Origin: Bradyrhizobium sp. AUGA SZCCT0283
Lineage (GTDB): Bacteria > Pseudomonadota > Alphaproteobacteria > Rhizobiales > Xanthobacteraceae
Assembly: GCF_018130385.1 (NCBI RefSeq)
Contig: NZ_JAFCLU010000009.1
Location: 124,001-188,000, forward strand
DNA length: 64,000 nt
Direction of reading: 5' to 3'
A model generated the notes under the pieces. It was given only the letters and a program-made list of their open reading frames with translations, was not told the origin of the DNA and ran no database searches. The translations under genes were made by a program, and so were the position numbers. Every line of letters begins with the position of its first letter. Position 1 is the stretch's first letter. Of this stretch, positions 33,926 to 42,154 are shown piece by piece.

Positions 33926-35206
33926 ATGAGCAGGTTTTCACGCCGTGATTTTCTAAGCTTGACGGGATCGGCCGCTATCGCTGCTGCTTCCGGCCACGCC
34001 AACGCCGCGATGGGGCCGAACGACAAGTACGACCTCGTGATCAAGGGCGGCGACGTTCTGGATCCGAGCCAGTCGCTGCGCGGAAAGCGCGACATCGGCA
34101 TTCGCTGGGGCGTCATCGAGGCGGTGGAGAACGAGATTCCGGCCGCCCGCGCCGCCAAGACCATCGATGCCTCGGGCAGGCTGGTGACGCCGGGCCTGAT
34201 CGATTTGCATTCCCACGTCTACCCCTACGGCTCGGCGATCGGCATTCCCGCCGACGAACTGGTGCAGGCGCAGGCCACCACCACGGTGGTGTCGGCGGGC
34301 GACGCCGGCGTCAACAATCTCGCCGCGCTGCGCCGCTACATCGTGGCGCAATCGCGGGCGCGGATTTACGCCTTCGTCCACATCGCCAACAACGGCCTGT
34401 CTGGCTTCCCGGTCGCCGAGCTCTACAACATCGATTACGCGCAAGTGGAAGCCTGCGCGATGGCGCTGGCCGAAAATCCGGATTTCCTGCTCGGCGTGAA
34501 GGTCAGGATGTCGGAGAACGTCATCGCCAAGCATGGCCTCGAGCCGCTGAAGCGCAGCATCAAGGCCTGCGAGATGTGCGGCTGGCCGGCCAAGATGATG
34601 GTGCATATCGGCGGCGTCGAGACCAAGGAGCTGATGTCGGAGATTCTCGACCTGCTGCGGCCGGGTGACGTGCTGACCCATTGCTATTCCGGCGCGCCGA
34701 ACATCGCCGGCGCCTTCACCAACATCGTGCAGGATGGAAAACTGCTGCCGGCGGCGCTGTCCGCCAAGCAGCGCGGCGTGATGTTCGATGTCGGCCATGG
34801 CGGCGGCAGCTTTGACTTCACCGTGGCGGAGGTGGCGATCCCTGGCGGCTGCACGCCGGACACGATCTCTTCCGACATTCACGTCTTCTCCGGCAATTCG
34901 CCGGGCATGCCTTATCTGCCGAACGTCATGAGCAAGTTCATTCTGCTGGGATATACGGTGGAGCAGGTGGTGGCGATGGCGACCACGGCGCCGGCCAAGA
35001 TCATCAACCGCGCGCCGAAGCTCGGCACGCTGCAGATCGGCGCCCCCGGCGATGTGTCGATCCTGGAACTGGTGGAGGGGCAGACCTCGTTCGTCGACAC
35101 CCGCAACAACAAGCGCGAGGGCAAGCTGCTGCTTAAACCCGTACAGACCGTGATCAACGGCGTGCCGTTCGGCCGGCCCTACCAGGCGCCGTTCGCGGTG
35201 CGGTGA
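33926..35206 (+). CDS. Tat-exported amidohydrolase/deacetylase family metallohydrolase
   Basis: This 426-residue protein begins MSRFSRRDFLSLTGSAA, a twin-arginine signal ending GHANA. The amidohydrolase barrel shows LIDLHSHVYPYG (first metal His pair), GVKVRMSENVI with a Lys positioned like the carboxylated Lys, then MVHIGGVE, THCYSGAP and SSDIHVFSG. The combination matches the dihydroorotase-like metallohydrolase/deacetylase subgroup. It acts on an amide or N-acyl substrate in the periplasm. The start at 33926 follows AGGGGGAG; the frame to 33719 crosses a repeat. Confidence 0.88.
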   Translation: MSRFSRRDFLSLTGSAAIAAASGHANAAMGPNDKYDLVIKGGDVLDPSQSLRGKRDIGIRWGVIEAVENEIPAARAAKTIDASGRLVTPGLIDLHSHVYPYGSAIGIPADELVQAQATTTVVSAGDAGVNNLAALRRYIVAQSRARIYAFVHIANNGLSGFPVAELYNIDYAQVEACAMALAENPDFLLGVKVRMSENVIAKHGLEPLKRSIKACEMCGWPAKMMVHIGGVETKELMSEILDLLRPGDVLTHCYSGAPNIAGAFTNIVQDGKLLPAALSAKQRGVMFDVGHGGGSFDFTVAEVAIPGGCTPDTISSDIHVFSGNSPGMPYLPNVMSKFILLGYTVEQVVAMATTAPAKIINRAPKLGTLQIGAPGDVSILELVEGQTSFVDTRNNKREGKLLLKPVQTVINGVPFGRPYQAPFAVR

Positions 35207-35219
35207 GGGACCGCACCGC
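35195..35219. terminator. Hairpin overlapping the amidohydrolase stop codon
   Basis: GCGGTGCGGT and ACCGCACCGC form a perfect 10-bp stem with loop GAGGG. The TGA stop of the amidohydrolase gene lies at the loop. The convergent monooxygenase gene ends six bases further on. Confidence 0.55.
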
Positions 35220-35224
35220 TTGTC

Positions 35225-36910
35225 TCAGGCGGATTCGCCGGCTCGGCCCAGCAGCTTGTCGACGAGGTGTGCGGGATTATCGGGGATGGCGTTGCCCCGC
35301 CAGGCGACGTGCTGATCGGTGCGCGCCAGAATCAGTTTGTGGTCGCTGGGCGGTTGCGCTTCGGGGACATCGACGACGTCGAACGGGACGCCGTTGCGGC
35401 GCATCGCGTCAGTCAATGGCGCAACCGCAACATCGGAATCGTAGCGCAGCAGCGTGTAGCCCGGCCCGAGCGCGTCATAGACCGGCCGGCCATCGGCCAG
35501 TTTCGCGAACGGAAGCCGGCAGCCCGGCGTCGAGGACGACGTGAAATCCGCCATCGTAAAACCCGGCTGCTCGGCGCCGTCATAGGCGATGATCGGGGAG
35601 CGATCGTAGAAATAGCCGAAGTTGAGGCCGGCGCAGCAATATTGCTGCACGTTCAAATCATAGGCGGCTTGCCCCACCTGCTTGCGGACGGCGTCGCCTT
35701 CAGGCCCCGGCTGTTCGATTTCATCGGGAACGGTGCGGCGCTGGCTCAACACCTTGCCCGCCATCTCCATCGCAAAGCGGGACACCTGCTCGGTGATGGG
35801 AAGGCGCTCGGCCTCATAGGCATCGAGGATGCCGATGCCGGCCCAGCCTTGCAGATAGGCCGCGAGCAGCCAGGCGAGGTTGGTCGCGTCCGCGATCCCG
35901 GCATTCATGCCGTAGCCGGCATAGGGCATCCACAAATGCGCAGCGTCGCCGCAGATGAATGCGCGCCCCTTGCGGAAGCGGTCGGCGACGAGGCGGCGGC
36001 CGACCCAGTCCTCCTTGCTGAGGATCTCGTATTCGAAATCGGGACCGACGCCGAGGATGGCGCGGATCGAGGCGTCGCGATCGACCGACTCGAAGGTCTC
36101 GTATTCCCGATTGAGATGGTTATGGATCAGCCAGTTCTCCCGGCCGTCGATTGCAACCACCGTGCCGCAGCGCCGCGGATTGAGCGACAGCGTCATCCAG
36201 GCGGGCTGGTCCATCAGGGCGAGCAGGGTGGGGGCGTGTATATAGGTCGATTGCACGCGCTGGATGATCGGCGTTCCCCGCAGATTGGCGTCGATGGCCT
36301 TGCGGACCAGCGAACGCGCCCCGTCGCAGCCGACGATGAAATCGGCATGAATCTGCAAGCTGGTTCCGGTGTCGAGGTTGCGGACGGTCGCAACGATGCC
36401 GTCATTGGCTTCGCTGAAATCCTCGAACGCGGTACGGTTCAGAATATGCAGCCCGTCGATGGAACCCGCGTGTGCAAACAGCACGGGTTCCATGTAGATC
36501 TGGTTGATGCGGTGCGGCGGCTCGGCCGTCGGCCAATCGGTGTCCGGTCCGCCGGTAGCGGTATAGCGATCGCGGCGGCAGGGAATCAGGATGCGCGAGA
36601 GCTCGATGCCCGTTGCCGTGGTGCGGTAAGAGCAATCGTTCGGGTAATCCGCCGGCAGTCCGGTGTCGCGCAGCTTCTGCGCCAGCCCGAGCCTGCGGAA
36701 GATCTCCATCGAACGCGACGAGACATGGTTGCATTTCACGCTCGGCGGTTCCCCGGCGGCGCGCGTTTCCACGATGGCAACCGATATTCCTCGCGTTGCG
36801 AGGTCCATTGCCAGAGTCAATCCGACCGGACCGCCTCCGACCACGAGAACGCTTGTCTTCACCATGTCGCTTGCTGCCATGTCGCTTGCTGGGTTGGGAC
36901 GATCATGCAT
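35225..36910 (-). CDS. FAD-dependent aromatic monooxygenase (PheA/TfdB/MhpA type)
   Basis: The product is about 561 residues with the three flavin landmarks of group A hydroxylases: VLVVGGGPVGLTLAMDLATR near the N-terminus, VGCDGARSLVRKAI (DG motif) in the middle, and CGDAAHLWMPYAGYGMNAGI (GD motif). It should hydroxylate a phenolic or aryl-acid ring with NAD(P)H and O2. It is divergent from a Bug uptake protein and two genes from an HpaD-like ring-cleavage dioxygenase, so it likely prepares a catechol-type substrate. The start could be 36910, 36880 or 36865, because a 15-bp tandem repeat duplicates the ATG. Confidence 0.87.
   Translation of the reverse strand: MHDRPNPASDMAASDMVKTSVLVVGGGPVGLTLAMDLATRGISVAIVETRAAGEPPSVKCNHVSSRSMEIFRRLGLAQKLRDTGLPADYPNDCSYRTTATGIELSRILIPCRRDRYTATGGPDTDWPTAEPPHRINQIYMEPVLFAHAGSIDGLHILNRTAFEDFSEANDGIVATVRNLDTGTSLQIHADFIVGCDGARSLVRKAIDANLRGTPIIQRVQSTYIHAPTLLALMDQPAWMTLSLNPRRCGTVVAIDGRENWLIHNHLNREYETFESVDRDASIRAILGVGPDFEYEILSKEDWVGRRLVADRFRKGRAFICGDAAHLWMPYAGYGMNAGIADATNLAWLLAAYLQGWAGIGILDAYEAERLPITEQVSRFAMEMAGKVLSQRRTVPDEIEQPGPEGDAVRKQVGQAAYDLNVQQYCCAGLNFGYFYDRSPIIAYDGAEQPGFTMADFTSSSTPGCRLPFAKLADGRPVYDALGPGYTLLRYDSDVAVAPLTDAMRRNGVPFDVVDVPEAQPPSDHKLILARTDQHVAWRGNAIPDNPAHLVDKLLGRAGESA
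36862..36891. repeat. 15-bp perfect tandem duplication at the monooxygenase N-terminus
   Basis: CCATGTCGCTTGCTG is present twice head-to-tail (36862-36876 and 36877-36891). On the minus strand each copy carries an in-frame ATG. It encodes the repeat in ASDMAASDM. Confidence 0.9.
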
Positions 36911-36946
36911 AACTAAGCGCCACAGAGATCATCGGGGGGACCCTGA

Positions 36947-37933
36947 ATGTTTCCGTCGATCCGGCGAGGCATGATCCATGCCCTTGTTGTTGTTTTGTCG
37001 CTGTCGTTATCGGCAATTGAAGCAGCAAACGCATATCCTGATCAACCGATCAAGATCATCGTGACGTTTCCGCCCGGCGGCAGTGCCGATATCGTGATCC
37101 GCGCCCTGCAGCCGGCGCTCGCGGAGACGCTGCGTCAGCCTGTTGTCATCGAGAACAGGGCGGGGGCGGGCGGCAATATCGGGATCGGCGCCGTGGCGCA
37201 GGCCGCGCCTGATGGCTACACGCTCGGCGTGGCCGCGGCCGGCGTGCTGACCGTCAATCCCCACCTCAATCGCGCGGCGATGTCGTTCGATCCGGTCAAG
37301 GATCTGGCGCCGGTCACGCTGCTGGCGGAAATTCCGTTCGTGCTGGTGTCCTCGCAACAGTCGGCCATTGCCTCGGTCGCAGACCTCATCGCCAAGGCCA
37401 AGGCGCAACCGCAGGTCCTGTCGATCGGCCATGGCGGCAATGGCACCGCGATGCACCTGACCTCGGCCCTGTTCGCTCAAAAGGCCGGCATCGGAGTTCA
37501 ATTGATCGCCTATCGCGGCACCGCGCCGGCGACGACGGACGTTCTTGCCGGCCACGTCCCGCTGGCGGTGCTGGATATTCCAGCATCCAGGCAATTGATC
37601 GGCGACGGCAAGCTGAAGGCGCTCGGGGTCTCCGCCGCCAAGCGCGTCGTCTTCCTGCCCGACGTTCCCACGCTGGCGGAGCAGGGCCTGAGCGGATTCG
37701 AATCCGTCGGCTGGTTCGGGATCGTCGCGCCCGCCGGCACGCCGCCCGAGATCATCAGCGCGTTGAATGCCGCCTTTGTGAAGGCGTTGAGCGATCCCGC
37801 CGCGATCGAGAAAATCCGCGTTCTCGGCGCCGAACCCGCGCCCACCTCGCCCGAGGCTTTTGCAAAATTCATCCAGAGCGAAAGCGCGAAATGGGGGAAG
37901 CTGATCGCCGAGGCCGGCATCAAGGCGGAATAG
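36947..37933 (+). CDS. Bug-type tripartite tricarboxylate transporter binding protein
   Basis: This 328-residue periplasmic protein has a signal peptide (IHALVVVLSLSLSAIEAANA), then YPDQPIKIIVTFPPGGSADI, NRAGAGGNIGIGAVAQAAPD and DVPTLAEQGLSGFESVGWFG, typical of the TctC/Bug family. It probably captures the aromatic or carboxylic acid degraded by the flanking hydroxylase and dioxygenase (inference). It is divergent from the monooxygenase gene; the start follows GGGGGGACC. No TctA or TctB partner is in the window. Confidence 0.9.
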   Translation: MFPSIRRGMIHALVVVLSLSLSAIEAANAYPDQPIKIIVTFPPGGSADIVIRALQPALAETLRQPVVIENRAGAGGNIGIGAVAQAAPDGYTLGVAAAGVLTVNPHLNRAAMSFDPVKDLAPVTLLAEIPFVLVSSQQSAIASVADLIAKAKAQPQVLSIGHGGNGTAMHLTSALFAQKAGIGVQLIAYRGTAPATTDVLAGHVPLAVLDIPASRQLIGDGKLKALGVSAAKRVVFLPDVPTLAEQGLSGFESVGWFGIVAPAGTPPEIISALNAAFVKALSDPAAIEKIRVLGAEPAPTSPEAFAKFIQSESAKWGKLIAEAGIKAE

Positions 37934-37960
37934 AACGCCGGCCACCGGGCCTGCGGCCGA

Positions 37961-37974
37961 TTGATCAAAATCAA
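37961..37974 (+). promoter_or_regulatory. FNR/FixK box 1
   Basis: TTGATCAAAATCAA is a perfect match to TTGAT-N4-ATCAA. It lies in the 125-bp gap upstream of the HTH gene, 36 bp (start to start) from a second perfect box. Confidence 0.65.
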
Positions 37975-37996
37975 ATTGGGCGAAGGCCAACACCAT

Positions 37997-38010
37997 TTGA
38001 TCCCAATCAA
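37997..38010 (+). promoter_or_regulatory. FNR/FixK box 2
   Basis: TTGATCCCAATCAA is also a perfect consensus match and ends 48 bp before the HTH gene start. If it activates at about -41.5, transcription would begin near 38045. Confidence 0.65.
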
Positions 38011-38026
38011 TGCGGCGGCCTTCCTG

Positions 38027-38044
38027 CCTGACGACGATGTCAGG
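38027..38044 (+). promoter_or_regulatory. Possible operator palindrome
   Basis: CCTGAC-GACGAT-GTCAGG is a 6-bp inverted repeat just upstream of the HTH gene. It could be an autoregulatory operator for the encoded XRE-type protein. Short, so uncertain. Confidence 0.35.
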
Positions 38045-38058
38045 TAGAGGAATCCAGC

Positions 38059-38352
38059 GTGGCACGCAGCGAACGCCTATCCGACACCGAACTAACCTTG
38101 GGCCGTCCCGTCCGGGCGATGCCGCATGACGATGACACGCGCCTGGCGCAGGAGAGCGAGTTTCTCAGCCAGTTGGGCAGCCGGGTCCGCGAGATGCGCG
38201 CGCTGCACGGCATGTCGCGCCGGGAGCTCGCGCGCCGCTCCCACCTTTCCGAGCGTTTTGTGGCTCAGATCGAAGCCGGCAAGGGCAATGTCTCGATCGT
38301 GCGGCTGTTGCGGATCGCGCTGGTGTTTCGCTGCGAGGGACCGGCTGCCTGA
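38059..38352 (+). CDS. Truncated BoxR/BzdR-like XRE regulator
   Basis: The product is 97 residues. The XRE helix-turn-helix, LGSRVREMRALHGMSRRELA followed by LSERFVAQIEAGKGNVSI (about 50-80), closely resembles the N-terminal domain of BoxR/BzdR regulators of benzoyl-CoA pathways. Those proteins continue with a shikimate-kinase-like effector domain. Here the protein stops right after the HTH (RIALVFRCEGPAA) and the dioxygenase gene starts 27 bp later, so the effector domain is absent. It may bind DNA without ligand control, or be a remnant. Two FNR boxes and a small palindrome lie upstream. Confidence 0.75.
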   Translation: MARSERLSDTELTLGRPVRAMPHDDDTRLAQESEFLSQLGSRVREMRALHGMSRRELARRSHLSERFVAQIEAGKGNVSIVRLLRIALVFRCEGPAA

Positions 38353-38378
38353 CCGGCCGCGCACAGGGAGGCCTTGCC

Positions 38379-39248
38379 ATGGGAGAGCTTGTTCTTGCGG
38401 CCAAGGTCAGCCACGTGCCGTCCTTGATGCTGTCGGAGGTCGCGGGCAGCCCGCTCAGGAGCGCGCGGCAAGGCGCGGTGAATGCGCTGCGCGAGCTTGG
38501 ACGCCGGGCGCGGGAGCGCCGCGTCTCGACCTTCGTGGTGTTCGATACGCACTGGCTTTCCAATTTCGGCTATCACATCAACGCCAATCCACACCATCGC
38601 GGCGCCTTCACCAGCCACGAAGCGCCGCAGATGATCCAGGATTTGCGTTACGACCTGCCGGGCGACCCCGCGCTTGCCGAAGCCATTGCCGCGGAGGCGG
38701 CGGGCGCGGGGCTTGGCGTCATTGCGCACAGGGTTGCGAGCCTCGGGCTCGAATACGGCACCATCGTGCCGATGCACTACATGAATGAAGATGGCTGGGC
38801 CAAGGTGGTCTCGGTCGCGACGCCGCTGTTCACCTCGCTGGAGGAGAGCCGCATTCTCGGTGAGGCGACGCGTCGCGCCATCGCGCGATCCGGCGAACGG
38901 GTGGCGATCCTTGCCAGCGGATCGCTGTCGCACCGGCTGTGGCCGAACAAGAAGCTCGGGCCGGAGGCGTGGACCTCGATCGCGAGCGAATTCAACCGTC
39001 AGGTCGATCTGCGCGTGCTCGAACTTTGGCAGCAGCGCCGCTACCGCGAATTCATCGACATGCTTCCGGACTACGCCGTCAAATGCAACGGCGAGGGCGG
39101 CATGGCCGATACCATCATGCTGTTCGCGGCGCTCGGCTGGGATAGCTTTGATGGCGAAGCCGAGCAGCTTTGCGACTACTTCCCGTCCAGCGGCAGCGGC
39201 CAGGTCAATGTCGAGTTTCACGTCGGCGGGAATAAAGGGTTGGCGTGA
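38379..39248 (+). CDS. HpaD-like extradiol ring-cleavage dioxygenase
   Basis: The product is 289 residues, close in length and motif order to E. coli HpaD (3,4-dihydroxyphenylacetate 2,3-dioxygenase, class III LigB type). Shared landmarks are LAAKVSHVPSLMLSE, VVFDTHWLSN, LEYGTIVPMHYMNEDGWAKV, ILASGSLSHRLW, MADTIMLFAALGWD and YFPSSGSGQVN. Conserved His residues in the first two segments and a Glu would bind Fe(II). It opens a catechol ring with O2 in the cytoplasm. GGGAGG precedes the ATG. Its end overlaps the PanE-like gene by four bases. The true substrate may differ from homoprotocatechuate. Confidence 0.87.
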   Translation: MGELVLAAKVSHVPSLMLSEVAGSPLRSARQGAVNALRELGRRARERRVSTFVVFDTHWLSNFGYHINANPHHRGAFTSHEAPQMIQDLRYDLPGDPALAEAIAAEAAGAGLGVIAHRVASLGLEYGTIVPMHYMNEDGWAKVVSVATPLFTSLEESRILGEATRRAIARSGERVAILASGSLSHRLWPNKKLGPEAWTSIASEFNRQVDLRVLELWQQRRYREFIDMLPDYAVKCNGEGGMADTIMLFAALGWDSFDGEAEQLCDYFPSSGSGQVNVEFHVGGNKGLA

Positions 39249-40222
39249 AGATACTGGTTATCGGAGCCGGGGTGATCGGTACGGTCTATGGCGGCAGGCT
39301 GTCGGCGGCCGGCCACGACGTGACGATGCTCGCACGCGGCAGGCGGCTCGCCGAGATCGCCTCTGACGGCCTGCGGCTCGAAGACGCCATCACGGGTCGG
39401 CAGAACGAGGCTCGCGTTGGGGCGATCGCGGCGATCGGCGCCGATGACCGCTACGATCTCGTCGTGGTTGCCGTGCGCGAGCGGCAGCTTGACGGTGTCC
39501 TGCCGCTCATAGAGCGGGCCGGCGCGACCTGCGACATCCTGTTCCTGCTGAACTGCCCACTGCGGGTATCCGAACTGGTCGCGCGCTTCGGAATCCGGCG
39601 CGCCTGGTTCGGATTTCCCGGCGCCGGCGGCGTTCATGCCGGATCGACGGTCCGCTATAGCGCGGTTGCCCAGCAGCCGACGACATTCGGTCCCGTGGCC
39701 GGGCAGGACGACGGCAAAGCGCGCGACTTTGCCAGGCTTTTTCGTGGGGCTGGATTTGCCACTTCCGTCGTCTCCGACATGGAGGCATGGCTGAAGACCC
39801 ATGCGTTTCTAATCGCGGCGATTTGCGGTGCGCTTTACCGGAACGGCGGTGTATCGGCTAAGCTGGCCGAGGATCGTGAAGGCCTGGCAATGCTGCGCAA
39901 CGGCGTCAGTGAAGGCTTCCGCTGCGTTCAGGCGCTCGGCTTCAAACCGTCGCCTCCGAAGTTGCGCTTTCTGGTCACCTGCCTGCCGGCGCCGCTGCTC
40001 CTGCGCATGCTGAAGAAGTTTTTCTCGTCGCGGCTGGCGGAGTTCGCCATTGATGGCCATGCGACGGCGGCTCCGGAAGACATGCTCGACCTTGCGGACG
40101 ACTGCCGGAAGATGATCGCGACCAGCGGGATCGAGGCTCCGAACACGGAGCGTCTGTGCGCCTCTGTCGAAAACTACTGCGCCAGCGCCACCCTCGGTTC
40201 GGCCGCGCGCGATCGCCATTGA
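39245..40222 (+). CDS. Ketopantoate reductase-like (ApbA/PanE) protein
   Basis: This 325-residue protein has a Rossmann N-terminus (ILVIGAGVIGTVYGGRLSAA) and an all-helical C-terminal half as in PanE/ApbA NADPH-dependent 2-oxo acid reductases. The GTG start overlaps the dioxygenase stop, so the two are translationally coupled. That context suggests a 2-oxo acid from ring cleavage rather than ketopantoate (inference). Family catalytic Lys is plausibly the one in AWLKTHAFLI. Confidence 0.82.
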   Translation: MKILVIGAGVIGTVYGGRLSAAGHDVTMLARGRRLAEIASDGLRLEDAITGRQNEARVGAIAAIGADDRYDLVVVAVRERQLDGVLPLIERAGATCDILFLLNCPLRVSELVARFGIRRAWFGFPGAGGVHAGSTVRYSAVAQQPTTFGPVAGQDDGKARDFARLFRGAGFATSVVSDMEAWLKTHAFLIAAICGALYRNGGVSAKLAEDREGLAMLRNGVSEGFRCVQALGFKPSPPKLRFLVTCLPAPLLLRMLKKFFSSRLAEFAIDGHATAAPEDMLDLADDCRKMIATSGIEAPNTERLCASVENYCASATLGSAARDRH

Positions 40223-40232
40223 TCTTGGGAAG

Positions 40233-41486
40233 TCAGCGACCGAGCTTCGCGCCGCGCTGCTCCACGTTCGCGATCCGCGCCGGCACGCCAAATTCCTTGC
40301 GGCAGACTTCGGCGAGCACGGCGACGCCCTCGCGGATCTGTTCCTGCGAGGGGCTGGCAAAGCACAGCCGCAGCCGGCTGCCGGCATAGGCCTTGTCGGT
40401 CGACCATTCCGGTCCGGGATTGATCGCGACGCCGGCGGCGAGCGCGGCCTGATAGAGTTTCAGCGTATCGACATTGTCGGGCAGCTTTACCCACAGGAAG
40501 ATGCCGCCCGCAGGCGCTTCGAACTCGGCCGCGGTGCCGAACTGCTCGTTCAGCGCTTCCATCAGCGTGTCGAGCTTGGCGCGCAGGCCGCGCGTCAGCT
40601 TCGGCACATGGGTGGAAAAATGCGGCGCGCAATATTCCGCCAGCACCATCTGCTCCAGCGCGCCGCTTCCGGCATCGGTCTTCAGCGCCAGCATCCGCGA
40701 CATCATTTCCCAGGGCGCAACGATGAAGCCGACCCGCAGCGCGGGGGCGATCGACTTCGAGAACGAGCCGATGTGAATGACGCCGCCGTGCCGGCTCATG
40801 GCATAGATCGCGGGCGGGCGCTTCCCCGTCCAGATCAGGTCGGCGTAGCAATCGTCCTCGAAGATCGGCACGCCGTATTGCTGCGACAGTTTCAGCATTT
40901 CCGCGCGCCGCGCCTCCGGCATGATTGAGCCGGTCGGGTTCTGCACGGTCGGGATGGTGTAGATGTATTTCGGCGTGATGCCGCGGCTCTTGTGGTCGGC
41001 GAGGGCTGCCGCCAGCGCATCCATCCGCATGCCCTGATCGTCAAGGGGAATGCCGACCGCCTTGACGCCGAGCCGCGTCAGCCGGTTCAACGCGCCCTGA
41101 TAGGTCTCCTGTTCGACCAGCACGGTGTCGCCGCGCGCCAGCAAGGTTTGATTGACGAGATCGAGCGCCTGCAGCGAGCCCGAGACGATCATGATGTCGT
41201 CGGCGCTGCAGGTAATACCGGCGTCGCGCTTGAGTTTTGCCGTGAGGAATTCGCGCAGGGGACGATAACCCTGCGGACCGCTGGCAAGCCCGTAGGTCGC
41301 GAGCGTCTTGCCCTCGCGCCGGAGCACGGCGTTGACCGCGTCGATCAGGCCGTCGACCGGAACCTGGTCGGGATCGTTGTTGCCGCCGACGAAACTGTAT
41401 TTGGCAAGGCCCGTCCACCGCGCTGCCGGCGCCGGCAATCCGGCGGGCAGCAATGGCGCGAAATCGAAGGGGGTTGCGGTGGACAT
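40233..41486 (-). CDS. PLP-dependent class I/II aminotransferase (2-aminoadipate type)
   Basis: The product is 417 residues. It shows YGLASGPQGYRPLREFLTAK, VSGSLQALDLVNQ, YTIPTVQNPTGSIMPEARR and FEDDCYADLIW. The PLP-binding Lys lies in GSFSKSIAPALRVGFI. It matches the aminotransferase domain of the 2-aminoadipate/MocR group without an attached HTH. It moves an amino group between an amino acid and a 2-oxo acid. It is convergent with the PanE-like gene (10 bp between stops). The substrate is unknown. Confidence 0.9.
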   Translation of the reverse strand: MSTATPFDFAPLLPAGLPAPAARWTGLAKYSFVGGNNDPDQVPVDGLIDAVNAVLRREGKTLATYGLASGPQGYRPLREFLTAKLKRDAGITCSADDIMIVSGSLQALDLVNQTLLARGDTVLVEQETYQGALNRLTRLGVKAVGIPLDDQGMRMDALAAALADHKSRGITPKYIYTIPTVQNPTGSIMPEARRAEMLKLSQQYGVPIFEDDCYADLIWTGKRPPAIYAMSRHGGVIHIGSFSKSIAPALRVGFIVAPWEMMSRMLALKTDAGSGALEQMVLAEYCAPHFSTHVPKLTRGLRAKLDTLMEALNEQFGTAAEFEAPAGGIFLWVKLPDNVDTLKLYQAALAAGVAINPGPEWSTDKAYAGSRLRLCFASPSQEQIREGVAVLAEVCRKEFGVPARIANVEQRGAKLGR

Positions 41487-41516
41487 GGAAATTCACTCCC
41501 GTTTTGTTTTTCGTTG

Positions 41517-41539
41517 AGAAGGCCGCCCTGCGGCCTTCT
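41517..41539 (-). terminator. Hairpin downstream of the DUF3124 gene
   Basis: AGAAGGCCGC and GCGGCCTTCT form a perfect 10-bp stem around CCT. It is 20 bases after the stop of the DUF3124 gene (minus strand) and ahead of the aminotransferase start. No U-run follows. Confidence 0.55.
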
Positions 41540-41559
41540 TGCAGGCTCGTTCTTGCAGG

Positions 41560-42096
41560 CTAGTTCTTGATGATCCTGATCGGCCGCCCCTGACTGATGA
41601 AGGCATAATGCCCGGCGCCGATGCCGCCGACCATCAGCGCCTCGACCGCAGGCTCGGCGATTTCGCCTGTGGCCGCCCAGTCGACCACGAAATTGGCCCC
41701 CGTTCCGCCGCGCACGTCATTCGCGGGAATGAAGACTTCGACGGTTGCGAACGGCTTTAGCGCAACCGGTGACTTGAGGTAGCTTTCCACCATCTTGCCC
41801 GATGTGTCGAAATACGCGACCCGCTTCAATACCAGAGGACGGGTTTCGGAAGCGTTGTGGACGCTGAGGGTAACCGAAAAATCCGCCCGCAGCTTGCCAT
41901 GGCTCATCGAGACGCTGGAATAGACCGGCACGTAGAAGGCGCCGGATACGGCGAGATTTTCTGTCGGCAACGCGGTGAGGGAGGCGACGAAGGTCTGTTC
42001 GATGGTGCCGGTCTGTGCGCTGGCGGCGGGGGAATACAGTATCGACAGTGCAGCCAGAATCGCGAGAAAAGCCCCCTTTCCATGGCTGTGACACAT
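41560..42096 (-). CDS. DUF3124 family secreted protein
   Basis: The product is 178 residues. After a signal peptide (GAFLAILAALSILYSPAASA) it contains FYVPVYSSVSMSHGKLRADF, SVHNASETRPLVLKRVAYFD and GTGANFVVDW, matching DUF3124. These are periplasmic proteins of unknown role with a beta-sandwich-like pattern. ATG 42096 (MCHSHGKG) starts the signal peptide; the frame to 42189 would overlap the divergent antiporter gene. Confidence 0.8.
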   Translation of the reverse strand: MCHSHGKGAFLAILAALSILYSPAASAQTGTIEQTFVASLTALPTENLAVSGAFYVPVYSSVSMSHGKLRADFSVTLSVHNASETRPLVLKRVAYFDTSGKMVESYLKSPVALKPFATVEVFIPANDVRGGTGANFVVDWAATGEIAEPAVEALMVGGIGAGHYAFISQGRPIRIIKN

Positions 42097-42154
42097 TGCT
42101 TGTTTGACCCCTGCGCCGGGACCTCTAGGTTGGGGTAGGGGCAGAAACGGACCT

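Noticed and set aside
35267..36916. A 549-codon open frame antisense to the monooxygenase gene
   Set aside because: The monooxygenase strand shows all flavin motifs; the antisense frame shows none and is a codon-bias shadow.
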